The translations under genes and the position numbers were made by a program. A stretch of 64,000 bases of DNA from Arthrobacter sp. zg-Y238 (GTDB lineage Bacteria; Actinomycetota; Actinomycetes; Actinomycetales; Micrococcaceae): positions 372,001 to 436,000 of the forward strand of contig NZ_JANFLU010000010.1 of assembly GCF_024385525.1 (NCBI RefSeq), given 5' to 3'. A model generated the notes under the pieces. It was given only the letters and a program-made list of their open reading frames with translations. It did not search any database and was not told where the DNA came from. Positions 56,465 to 64,000 of the stretch are shown here, piece by piece; position 1 is the first letter of the stretch; each line of letters starts with the position of its first letter.

Positions 56465-56779
56465 AGTGTCTTATCTCGCCGTCCGTTTGTATGGTGTTCG
56501 CTGCTGCCTGAGCCCCGGGTTGGACCGGCTCCCCGGACCCGCGTCGGTGACTCGGAGATATCAACGCCACGGATACCTGTTTTGTGCCCGTAAAGCAGAG
56601 ATTTTTACCCACATGGGGTGAAAAAGCGAACCGGCTGCCGCTCGGGACACGCGCTCCCGCGCCGGGCCGTCCATCCTGCACCCTTTCCAAATGCGCCACA
56701 CCCGGGCAAAGCTTAGGTTTTCGGCGCCGGGGATGGCATTGTTTCAAGAAGGAATTGCTATCGGGTGGAGGACTTTTTG
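56465..56779. other. divergent promoter region of DUF4193 and sepH
   Basis: 315 bp without a gene between two divergent starts. Near 56578-56632 the sequence is AT-richer (TTTTTACC, GTGAAAAAG) and could hold promoter elements; the sepH ribosome site GGAGGA is at its right end. No recognised RNA or operator. Confidence 0.45.
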
Positions 56780-58093
56780 ATGCAGGATCTACGGCTGGTG
56801 GGTGTCCATGAAGGTGGCGAACATCTGCTGTTAAGCGGCAAGGGCGGGGAAACCTTCCGTCTCCGGATTGATGAAGCCCTCCGGGTAGCGGCATCGCGCC
56901 CCGCACACCGGTCCGCACCGCAGGTTGCTCCGGCGGCCGGCACCACCATGACTCCGCGGGATATCCAGGCCCGCATCCGATCCGGCGCCAGCGCCGAAGA
57001 GGTTGCCGAACTTTCCGGCCACGACCTCGCGCACATCCGACGCTATGAAGGTCCCGTGCTCGCCGAGCGTGAATACGTTGCGCGGCAGGCGCAGGGCGTC
57101 GAGGTTGCCGCACCCATGTCCGCCACCCACGACGGTTACCGCAGCGCCTTCGGCGAGAATCCGGTTAACCTCGGCGACATGGTGCTGCACCGCCTGCGGT
57201 CCTTCGGCGTGGACCCCGATTCGGTCGAGTGGGACGCGTGGCGCCGCCCGGATGGAACCTGGGAAGTGGTGGCCCGCTTCGAGCTCACCGAGAAGTCCCG
57301 GGTCGCCATCGGCGAGGAACCGCCCGCCCGCTGGATCTTCAGCCCGCTGCGCAAGAGCGTTACGAACACCAACCGCTGGGCGCAGGTCCTGAGCGAACTG
57401 GAACCGCTGGACACTCCCGTGCCCACCCGCCGCCTGGCCGCCGTCGCGGACCGTGTCTTCGATTTCGAAGCAGAAGGCGGTGCGTCCTCCGACGACACCG
57501 ACGACATTCTCGAAGTCCTGCGGTCGCGGCGCGGCCAGCGGCTGGGCAGCGATGAAGACGGCGACGACGCGCTGGCAACACTGCTGTCCAAGGGCAGCGT
57601 CCCCGCGGCGCACCCGCGGGAAGGCAGCCCCGACACGGAGGACGACGAGAGCAATGCCAAGCGGCCGCGTACCGGCCGCCTGACCCTGGCGCCTTCGGTC
57701 GAGTCCGCAGACAGCGACGATCCGGTGGATCCCGTGGCCCTTCCCGGCAGCGTTACCCAGACCCGGGAAATCAGTGTCCTGGCGCGGCCCTTCCGCCGGC
57801 GTGCAACCCGGGAACCTGCCGCAGGCGGTATCGACGAGAAAACGCCCAACCCGCCTGCGGAAGCAGAGACCGCTGTTCCGGATGAGGCACCGGCGGAACC
57901 CTCCGCCCGCAAAAACGCCGGACGAGACTTCCCGTGGGACCGCCTGCCCAGCGGGGGCAAGGGCCAGCAGCCGGAGGAATCCGACGCCGATAAGGGCAAG
58001 GACGACAGTGCCCAGGAGCGGCGCGCCATCAAGCCCAAGCGGTCCTCGGTCCCGTCCTGGGACGAGATTGTCTTCGGCACCAAGGGCGACTAG
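56780..58093 (+). CDS. sepH: septation protein SepH
   Basis: FtsZ-associated cell-division protein (DUF3071), 437 residues. The conserved N-terminal domain (1-180) includes MQDLRLVGVHEGGEHLLL, a helix-turn-helix MTPRDIQARIRSGASAEEVA and NRWAQVLSELEP just after. The rest is acidic low-complexity linker with a short basic C-terminal motif (KPKRSSVPSWDEIVFG). ATG 56780 has GGAGGA 7 bp upstream. It acts at the division site together with FtsZ (family knowledge). Confidence 0.93.
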   Translation: MQDLRLVGVHEGGEHLLLSGKGGETFRLRIDEALRVAASRPAHRSAPQVAPAAGTTMTPRDIQARIRSGASAEEVAELSGHDLAHIRRYEGPVLAEREYVARQAQGVEVAAPMSATHDGYRSAFGENPVNLGDMVLHRLRSFGVDPDSVEWDAWRRPDGTWEVVARFELTEKSRVAIGEEPPARWIFSPLRKSVTNTNRWAQVLSELEPLDTPVPTRRLAAVADRVFDFEAEGGASSDDTDDILEVLRSRRGQRLGSDEDGDDALATLLSKGSVPAAHPREGSPDTEDDESNAKRPRTGRLTLAPSVESADSDDPVDPVALPGSVTQTREISVLARPFRRRATREPAAGGIDEKTPNPPAEAETAVPDEAPAEPSARKNAGRDFPWDRLPSGGKGQQPEESDADKGKDDSAQERRAIKPKRSSVPSWDEIVFGTKGD

Positions 58094-58194
58094 TCCCGGA
58101 TAACATCCGCGACCGCCATCCTTGGCGCCGGCCGGGCCGGAAGCACGCTTGCCCGTGACGGTGACCGGCGCGCGTTGGCCCAGGGCGGCGTCGC

Positions 58195-59028
58195 CTAGGG
58201 TCGGAACGTTTCCGGCTTCGTCTCCACACAACACACCGACGCCGATTCTGCTGCGTCTGCGAGGGCGGCTGCCTGCTGCGCGGTGACCCGGCGCATGTAG
58301 TGCCGGCGGCAGAGCGTTTCATAGCCGATGACAGGGGCGGCTTCGGTTCCCGTCGGGGACCCGGCGCCGCCGGCTGCAAGCAGCTCGTCGGCGTCAAACA
58401 ACGGTTGATCGTCGAACAAGGGACGGTCCTCGAACAAGGGCTCGTCCGCAAACAGAGGCAGCTCCGCTTCGGCGGAAACGGCCGGAGCCGGAGTGCGGGA
58501 CTCGACGTCGCCAACCACCACCTGGTCCCCCTCCGTTACCATCACGCCGTCCACGGTCCGGGCGTTATGGGTAGCGCGGCGGCCGCACCAGCACAGGGCG
58601 CGGACCTGCAGGACCTCCATGCGGTCCGCCAACTCGACCAGGCGCTGCGACCCCGGGAACAACCGGGTCCGGAAGTCGGACGTGATGCCGAAGGCGAACA
58701 CGTCAATATCCATCTCGTCCACGATGGAGGCCAGCTGCTCGACCTGTGCGGCGCTGTAGAACTGTGCCTCGTCGCAGATGAGGTAGTCCACGTTGTGCCC
58801 TGTACCCCGGCAGTGCAGCACCTCGGCCCAGAAGTCCGTGTCGTCACGCACCTCGACTGCCGGCGTCTGCAGTCCGAGGCGGCTGGAGATCATGGACTCC
58901 CCCGCCCGGTCATTGCGGCTGAACAGGATCCCGCCGCGGCCGCGGGCGCTGTGGTTGTAATCCATCTGGAGCGCGAGCGTCGATTTGCCGCAGTCCATGG
59001 TGCCTGAGAAAAAGACCAGTTCCGCCAT
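58195..59028 (-). CDS. tdk: thymidine kinase with acidic repeat insert
   Basis: ATP-dependent thymidine kinase, type II, 277 residues against about 190-220 usual. P-loop FFSGTMDCGKSTLALQ, DEAQFYSAAQV (Walker B), FGITSDFRTRLFPGS and the zinc-binding halves CWCGRRATHNAR and CRRHYMRR are intact. Between them, at about residues 168-222, lies an extra segment with four PLF-x-x-x-type repeats (DNA 58381-58475), Asp/Glu-rich. ATG 59028 is 2 bp from the stop of the upstream phosphodiesterase gene, so it is the third gene of that operon. Confidence 0.94.
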   Translation of the reverse strand: MAELVFFSGTMDCGKSTLALQMDYNHSARGRGGILFSRNDRAGESMISSRLGLQTPAVEVRDDTDFWAEVLHCRGTGHNVDYLICDEAQFYSAAQVEQLASIVDEMDIDVFAFGITSDFRTRLFPGSQRLVELADRMEVLQVRALCWCGRRATHNARTVDGVMVTEGDQVVVGDVESRTPAPAVSAEAELPLFADEPLFEDRPLFDDQPLFDADELLAAGGAGSPTGTEAAPVIGYETLCRRHYMRRVTAQQAAALADAAESASVCCVETKPETFRP

Positions 59029-59030
59029 GG

Positions 59031-60233
59031 CTACTTTGCTCCCTGCACCGTAGTGCGCTTGCGTGTTTCAGGCTGTGCCAGGACCAGGAGGGGGACTTCG
59101 CACTCCGCCTTGGTGAGCGACCCGTGCTGGCCGGTGACCTCCAGCGCCGAGGCAGCCACCCGGCGCGTGTCGAACAGGGCGATCGGCTCGCGGGCGGCGA
59201 TCATGAGGTCGCCGATACGGGGCAGGACAGCGGCATCCACGTCGGATCCGAAATAGCCTGCACGCACTGCTTCCTCGCGGGTGAAAATCCATGCCCGGGT
59301 CCCGTAGGCGGTCTGCCACGCGGCTTTGAGCCGGCCAAGCGCATCATTGCCCGCGTCAGGTTCCAGATACAGATGGACCATGCGCGGCTCCCCTGCCGTG
59401 TGCCGGACGCCGTCGATCAGTTCCGGCTGGGTACTGAAATCGAACCGCTGGGAAGCAGCTACGTCGACCATGCCGTGGTCTGCGGTCAACACCACCAGGG
59501 TGCCGGCAGGCACCCTGGCCACGAGCCGCTTCAGGGCGCTGTCGAGTTCTTCCAGCTCGTTGCCCCACTCGGGGGAAGCTGCACCGTACCGGTGCCCCGC
59601 CTTGTCCAGTTCATTCCAGTAGAGGTACATCAGCATGCGGTCCGCGCCTGCCAGTGCGTCGACAGCTGCCGATACACGGGCGTGTACCCCGGTTGCCGGG
59701 ATGAACGTGCCGCCCCGGAGCGCGGCGCGGGTCAGTGCGGAGTCGGCAAAGCGGGGCAGGCTGACCGTGGCCACCGGGATATGCTCGGCGGCAGTCTCCA
59801 GGATGGTGGGATAGGGCTGCCACTGCAGCGGGTCCACTCCCGGATCCCAGGAACCGAGCATGTTTACTACTTTGTCCTGGTTCGGGTCCAGGACGTCGTA
59901 GCCCACGAGTCCGTGCCGGCCGGGAGGAAGCCCCGTGCCCAGGGATGCCAGCGAGGCAACCGTGGTGGTGGGGAAGGAAGCGCTCAGGGTGCGGGCCTTG
60001 GGCAGGAATCCCTTCAGGAAGGGGGCGTGCCCGCCGCGCTTCTTAAGCAGGGACAGTCCCAGCCCGTCCACCATCACTACGCAGACACGCCGGGCTGCCG
60101 GAAGGGACAGCAGGTTTACATAGCCGGGAACGCCCAGCACGGCGGCGGCGCTGGACAGCACGTCCGCTACGGAACGGGTTCCGTAGGCCGGTGCGGCGGG
60201 CAGGAGGTCGGGAGCAGCGGGGTTTGATGCCAC
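59031..60233 (-). CDS. alkaline-phosphatase-superfamily phosphodiesterase
   Basis: Nucleotide pyrophosphatase/phosphodiesterase-like enzyme of 400 residues. Metal ligands are in VVMVDGLGLSLL, LTADHGMVDVA and TAGEPRMVHLY; the nucleophile Thr is in ASFPTTTVASLASLGTG. No signal peptide is visible, so it appears cytosolic. The GTG start is 4 bp after the DUF5998 stop; tdk follows after 2 bp. The tight operon with thymidine kinase hints at nucleotide metabolism (inferred). Confidence 0.9.
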   Translation of the reverse strand: MASNPAAPDLLPAAPAYGTRSVADVLSSAAAVLGVPGYVNLLSLPAARRVCVVMVDGLGLSLLKKRGGHAPFLKGFLPKARTLSASFPTTTVASLASLGTGLPPGRHGLVGYDVLDPNQDKVVNMLGSWDPGVDPLQWQPYPTILETAAEHIPVATVSLPRFADSALTRAALRGGTFIPATGVHARVSAAVDALAGADRMLMYLYWNELDKAGHRYGAASPEWGNELEELDSALKRLVARVPAGTLVVLTADHGMVDVAASQRFDFSTQPELIDGVRHTAGEPRMVHLYLEPDAGNDALGRLKAAWQTAYGTRAWIFTREEAVRAGYFGSDVDAAVLPRIGDLMIAAREPIALFDTRRVAASALEVTGQHGSLTKAECEVPLLVLAQPETRKRTTVQGAK

Positions 60234-60237
60234 GGTG

Positions 60238-60912
60238 CTAGCGCTGCGGGTGGGCGCGGTTGAAGCGTCCGCCGATGCCGGGCATGCGCTGGCGCGGGTC
60301 GCCGCCGTCCATCGGGCGGGGAACCGCCGTGGTATCGGTGTTCACCTTACGCAGGGCGCGGGCAAAGGCCTTGGCGTTCTGAACCGCCTGGGCGCCGTCG
60401 GCTTCCGCACTGACGCGCAGCACAATGTCTTCCTGTGCGATGGTGCCGGTGTAGCCGTGGTCCGCATCGCACTGGGGGTCCGCACAGCCGGCGGGACCCA
60501 TGTCCAGGCGCTGTCCGCCGGACCAGGCAATGGCGAGGGTCATCTCCCGCGCCGGGTCCGACGGCTTGTAGTTCTGCGGCTGGGCGTACATGTAGCCCAG
60601 CACCACGGAACGGATCTGCGTTACCGGTACGGATTCGGTGGAGACCTGCGCCATCATCTGCTCGCCTGCCTCGTCCAGCTGCTGGTCATCCACGTGGGTG
60701 ATAACGAGCATGTCTTCGGTCAACACCAGGACCGTGATGTGGCGGTGCACCTCGGTACGCTCAAAATGCGTTTCAAGGTGGATCAGATGGGACAGCGGTT
60801 CGCGGCCGTCGAGGGCATCGTGGACCACGTCGGCCAAAAGCGTCGGGTAGAAGCCTGCCCGTTCCATGGATGCGTCAAGGCTGCGGCGTTCAGCGGAAAG
60901 TAACGGCGACAT
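60238..60912 (-). CDS. DUF5998 family protein
   Basis: Cytosolic protein of 224 residues in the actinobacterial DUF5998 family: MERAGFYPTLLADVVHDAL, THFERTEVHRHITVLVLTED and CADPQCDADHGYTG (two Cys and a His that could bind zinc). First gene of the operon DUF5998-phosphodiesterase-tdk. Function unknown. Confidence 0.92.
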   Translation of the reverse strand: MSPLLSAERRSLDASMERAGFYPTLLADVVHDALDGREPLSHLIHLETHFERTEVHRHITVLVLTEDMLVITHVDDQQLDEAGEQMMAQVSTESVPVTQIRSVVLGYMYAQPQNYKPSDPAREMTLAIAWSGGQRLDMGPAGCADPQCDADHGYTGTIAQEDIVLRVSAEADGAQAVQNAKAFARALRKVNTDTTAVPRPMDGGDPRQRMPGIGGRFNRAHPQR

Positions 60913-60973
60913 GCTTCCAGTTTCCCCCAGACCGCCCCTTCATGCCTAAATGGCGCGCGGGTGGTGGAAAAGA

Positions 60974-63661
60974 TCAGTCCCGCATTGCGCGCCGGGCACT
61001 GTCGGTGCGGCGCTGCGGGTTGCCCAGCCGGACGTCGGCGCTCAGCACGGTGACCCCGTCGGCGGAGACCAGAACCGGGTTGATCTCGATCAGCGCGATC
61101 TGCGGATGCTCATCCTTCAGGACGGCCAGCCGGGCGATGAGGTCCTCCAGCGCGGCGATGTCGGCTTCGGGCAGTCCCTGATAGCCGAAGAGCTTGGCAG
61201 CTGAACGCGGTGCCCGCACCAGGTCGGCAATGTCGCGGTCCGTCAGCGGCGGAACGCCGTGCGCCCAGTCGTCCAGCAGGCTGGTGGCGTCACCGGCAAG
61301 TCCGAAGGAAATCACCGGTCCCAGCAGCGGATCCTCGATGGCGCGGATGCGGCAGCCCTGCCCGCTGTTGGCCATGGACTGCACTTCCATTTCGAATTCG
61401 CCGTAGCGGCGCAGCGCCTGGTGCATTTGCTCGATGTTGGTTCGCAGCGCCTCCGGCGTGGCAATGTTCAGCCGTACCCCGCCAAGGTCCAGGCGGTGGC
61501 GCAGATGCCCTTCGCGGGTCTTGACCGCCACCGGCCAGCCAAGCTGTTCGGCGGCGGCCACTGCCTCATCCGGTGTGGAAAAACTGACGGCGGGCAGCAC
61601 GGAAATGCCGTAGAACTCCAGGAGCCTTGCCGTCTGCTCCGGGTCCAGCCGGGTCAGGGCGTCACCTTCCACCCGGTCCATGAGTGAATCGAGGTAGGCC
61701 GACGCTGCCTCGGTATCGACACCGGCAGGCTCCACGAAACTGCCGTGGTCCCGCTGCGCCCACTCGGTGTAGCGCACCACGGAGGCCAGGGCGGTGACCG
61801 CTGCTCCGGGGCTGCTGAAGCAGGGCAACCCGCCGCCTGCAACATCGGGGTCCGCCGCAAGCAGTCCCTCAACATGCGCCCTGGGATCCACGATCCCGGT
61901 AAAGGCAGCGACCAGGGGCTTGCCGGTCTCCTGCACGCATTCCGCCAGAACGGCGGCTATCGCTTCCGTCCTCAGCCCGGGCGCCGGGAGAATCGCGACG
62001 ACGCCGGCGTCCACCGAATCGTCCGACAGCACCTCGGTGACCGTCCGGCGCAGCTGCGGCAGTGCCACGCTCATCCCGGTGTCCAGGGCCAGTTCCGCCT
62101 CGAGGCGGGTGATGTCCAGGTCCAGGCCGGTGCAGGCATCGGCCAGGACACGGCCCAGGGCCACCGAATTGCTGAAGACAGCCACCCGGCGGCCGCGCGG
62201 CAGCGGCTGGCTGACAGCGATCTGCGCCACGTCGATCAGCTGCTCGTTGGTGGTCACCCGGATGACGCCGGACTGGCGGAGCATCGCGTCCAGGGCACCC
62301 GGAGGGGCCTGCGTGGTGCGCACGGCGTGGCCGGGCGGAAGCTGGAGGCCGGTCACGTCCGACTTGGCGACGATCACGGGTTTGGTGCGCGCCAGCCTGC
62401 GCGCCAGGCGGGAGAACTTACGCGGGTTCCCCACCGATTCCAGGTACATCGCGACAACCTTGGTGTCGGCGTCGTCCTCCCAGTACTGCATGGCGTCATT
62501 GCCGGAGACGTCGGCCCGGTTGCCGGCGGAGATGGTGGACGACAGTCCCAGCGCGCGCCGCTGGGCAGTGGCGTAGAGCAGGACGCCGATGGCGGCGGAC
62601 TGGCTGAAGAGCCCCAGTCCCCCGCGCCGGGGCAGGGCCGGTGCCATGGAAGCATTCAGGGACACATCCGGCCGGGTATTGATCAGGCCCAGCGACGCCG
62701 GCCCGACCACCCGCATGCCGTGGGCCCGTGCGCGTCGGACCAGGGCACGTTGCCGGGCCAGCCCCTCCGGGCCCTTCGGCCCGAAACCGGCGGTGACCAC
62801 CAGCAGGGCCTTCACCCCGGCGGCAGCGCATTCATCCGCCACCTCCAGGACCTGTTCGTAGGGCACGGCAATGACGGCCAGCTGGACCGTTTCCGGCACT
62901 TCGGAGATCCGGCTGTAGGAAATCATGCCGGCCAGTTCGAAGGCTTCCGGATTGATGGCGTACACGGATCCCTTGAAGCCGCCCTCGATGATGTGCTCGA
63001 GCAGCTGGTAGCCCACCGAGCCCCATTCCCGGCTGGCCCCGATGACGGCGATGGACGACGGCGAGAGCAGGTCCGCCACGCTGCGGGCCTCGGCGCGGTG
63101 TTCCCGTGCTTCCATGACTGCCAGCGATTTCTCCGTCGGGTCGATGTTGAAGTCCAGGGCGATCACGCCGTCGTCGAAGTGCCGGCTTACCTCGTAGCCG
63201 GCGTCGGCGAAGACGCCGATCATTTTGCGGTTCTCGGGAAGGACTTCCGCGGAGAAGCGGCGGATGCCGTTTTCGCGGGCCGCGGCGGCCAGGTGCTCCA
63301 GCAGGATGGACCCCAGTCCGCGGCCCTGGTGGCCGTCCGCTATGTTGAAGGCAACCTCGGCTTCGGTGGGATCGTCGAGCCGGTCGTAGCGGCCGATGCC
63401 GATGATTTCATCACCGATGGTGATGACGAACGCCACCCGGTCCCGGTAGTCGACGTTGGTGAAGCGCTCCAGCTCCTTGTTGGTGAGCTTGGCCTTATAG
63501 GTGAAGAACCGCAGGTAGATGGAACTCTGCGACTGCCGCATGTGGAAGGCCTGCAGTGCGTCCGCGTCGGAGGGGGAAACGGGGCGCAGATGGCCGGTCC
63601 CCCCGTCCCGCAACACGACGTCGGCTTCCCAATATTCGGGGTAATGTCCCTGCTCCACCAT
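60974..63661 (-). CDS. GNAT / acyl-CoA synthetase (NDP-forming) fusion
   Basis: Protein of 895 residues in which an N-terminal GNAT domain (about 1-170, FNIADGHQGRGLGSILLEHL) is fused to an acetate-CoA-ligase-like CoA-binding domain (SIAVIGASREWGSVGYQLL), a ligase middle domain and an ATP-grasp domain (GWPVAVKTREGHLRHRLDLG). Such fusions resemble protein lysine acetyltransferases of the Pat family. The frame is open to 63769, but ATG 63661 begins MVEQGHYPEYWEADVVLRDG, the usual start, and TACTCT lies 6 bp upstream. Divergent from parC. Activity is inferred. Confidence 0.9.
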   Translation of the reverse strand: MVEQGHYPEYWEADVVLRDGGTGHLRPVSPSDADALQAFHMRQSQSSIYLRFFTYKAKLTNKELERFTNVDYRDRVAFVITIGDEIIGIGRYDRLDDPTEAEVAFNIADGHQGRGLGSILLEHLAAAARENGIRRFSAEVLPENRKMIGVFADAGYEVSRHFDDGVIALDFNIDPTEKSLAVMEAREHRAEARSVADLLSPSSIAVIGASREWGSVGYQLLEHIIEGGFKGSVYAINPEAFELAGMISYSRISEVPETVQLAVIAVPYEQVLEVADECAAAGVKALLVVTAGFGPKGPEGLARQRALVRRARAHGMRVVGPASLGLINTRPDVSLNASMAPALPRRGGLGLFSQSAAIGVLLYATAQRRALGLSSTISAGNRADVSGNDAMQYWEDDADTKVVAMYLESVGNPRKFSRLARRLARTKPVIVAKSDVTGLQLPPGHAVRTTQAPPGALDAMLRQSGVIRVTTNEQLIDVAQIAVSQPLPRGRRVAVFSNSVALGRVLADACTGLDLDITRLEAELALDTGMSVALPQLRRTVTEVLSDDSVDAGVVAILPAPGLRTEAIAAVLAECVQETGKPLVAAFTGIVDPRAHVEGLLAADPDVAGGGLPCFSSPGAAVTALASVVRYTEWAQRDHGSFVEPAGVDTEAASAYLDSLMDRVEGDALTRLDPEQTARLLEFYGISVLPAVSFSTPDEAVAAAEQLGWPVAVKTREGHLRHRLDLGGVRLNIATPEALRTNIEQMHQALRRYGEFEMEVQSMANSGQGCRIRAIEDPLLGPVISFGLAGDATSLLDDWAHGVPPLTDRDIADLVRAPRSAAKLFGYQGLPEADIAALEDLIARLAVLKDEHPQIALIEINPVLVSADGVTVLSADVRLGNPQRRTDSARRAMRD

Positions 63662-63667
63662 AGAATC

Positions 63668-63673
63668 AGAGTA
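63668..63673 (-). promoter_or_regulatory. leaderless-type -10 hexamer
   Basis: On the minus strand TACTCT ends exactly 6 bp before ATG 63661; TGACTA, 17 bp further upstream, is a fair -35. This supports the shorter start of the fusion protein. Confidence 0.55.
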
Positions 63674-63789
63674 GTGGGCAAACTTCCCCATAGTCATCCA
63701 CCCGCTCTGTACAGCGTGGCTTCCCACCGCGTGGATTGTGTACGGCGCGGAACACCTGTCCCCTAACACTGCAAGGATTCGACAACAGC

Positions 63790-64000
63790 ATGGCCCGGCG
63801 CCAACCCGTCTCCAAATCCGTACCCGGCGAAAAGATCGCCGAGAACATCATCGAGATAGATGTCACCACCGAGATGGAGGGCTCCTTCCTCGAATACGCC
63901 TACTCGGTGATCTATTCGCGTGCCCTCCCCGACGCACGCGACGGCCTGAAGCCTGTCCAGCGGCGCATCCTGTACATGATGTCGGACATGGGGCTGCGCC
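63790..64000 (+). CDS. parC: DNA topoisomerase IV subunit A, 3' end outside window
   Basis: Type II topoisomerase A subunit; the first 70 residues are present. [20 protein letters not shown] and [13 protein letters not shown] are the N-terminal quinolone-region blocks of GyrA/ParC; the catalytic Tyr lies beyond the window. ParC rather than GyrA is chosen because of the neighbourhood with sepH and tdk, typical of the ParC locus in Micrococcaceae. AAGGA lies about 13 bp before the ATG. Confidence 0.85.
   Translation, partial: MARRQPVSKSVPGEKIAENIIEIDVTTEMEGSFLEYAYSVIYSRALPDARDGLKPVQRRILYMMSDMGLR

Noticed and set aside
61745-63766. 673-residue ORF on the plus strand
   Set aside because: It is antisense to the GNAT/acyl-CoA synthetase gene and shows His/Gly/Arg-rich shadow composition without motifs.

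Overview
The window is high-GC actinobacterial chromosome, most like Arthrobacter or a close relative in the Micrococcaceae. Support for this comes from GTG and TTG starts, the sepH/tdk/parC neighbourhood, many actinobacteria-restricted families (DUF3000, DUF3093, DUF3159, DUF3710, DUF4193, DUF5998, DUF6421), and several genes that appear to be transcribed without a leader. There are no rRNA or tRNA genes, no insertion sequence, no prophage and no CRISPR array. Both ends cut a gene: a V/A-type ATPase B subunit at the left and topoisomerase IV subunit A at the right.

Layout. 0-1.6 kb: end of a V/A-type ATPase operon (B, D). 1.7-5.3 kb: leftward run of an NTF2-like protein, an NCS1 permease, a cyclase-family hydrolase and an aldo/keto reductase, probably a small uptake and catabolism module. 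5.6-11.8 kb: sugar ABC importer (binding lipoprotein and two permeases, no ATPase) followed by a GH38 alpha-mannosidase. 11.8-14.5 kb: thiolase, an array of short repeats, and the C-terminal half of an MFS gene. 14.5-22.3 kb: prfC, a small lipoprotein, DUF6421 plus SDR, threonine aldolase, DUF3000 and RNase D. 22.3-37.1 kb: mixed accessory genes (four GNAT proteins, SRPBCC, DinB, GlsB, 5'-nucleotidase, PGPGW protein, GlfT2-like glycosyltransferase, MFS exporter with a double operator, zinc-finger/HTH protein, UvrA2, esterase). 37.2-40.6 kb: fatty-acid beta-oxidation pair behind a 28-bp perfect palindrome. 40.6-45 kb: gene-poor tract, small membrane and hypothetical proteins, a second aldo/keto reductase, a second copy of the repeat family, and an NmrA-type protein. 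45-64 kb: conserved actinobacterial core (dxs, acnA, TrmA-like methyltransferase, ceoB/ceoC, DUF3159, OB-fold, DUF3710, dut, DUF3093, DUF4193, sepH, tdk, phosphodiesterase, DUF5998, GNAT/acyl-CoA synthetase fusion, parC).

From memory, the gene order DUF3000-RNase D-dxs and TrmA-ceoBC-DUF3159-OB-DUF3710-dut-DUF3093-DUF4193 is shared with Mycobacterium. The 22.3-37 kb and 40.6-45 kb stretches therefore look like lineage-specific insertions into a core segment.

The most unusual signals are: (1) a repeat family built from units that begin GGTTTG and end CCCTGC, present at 13.2-13.5 kb and 43.5-43.7 kb in direct and inverted orientation, with a truncated transporter at the first locus; (2) two adjacent TGTCAGG-N5-CCTGACA palindromes between an MFS exporter and a zinc-finger/HTH protein; (3) a series of -10 hexamers exactly 6 bp before start codons; (4) an uncharacterised NTF2/NCS1/cyclase operon. 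No single feature proves a wholly new system.
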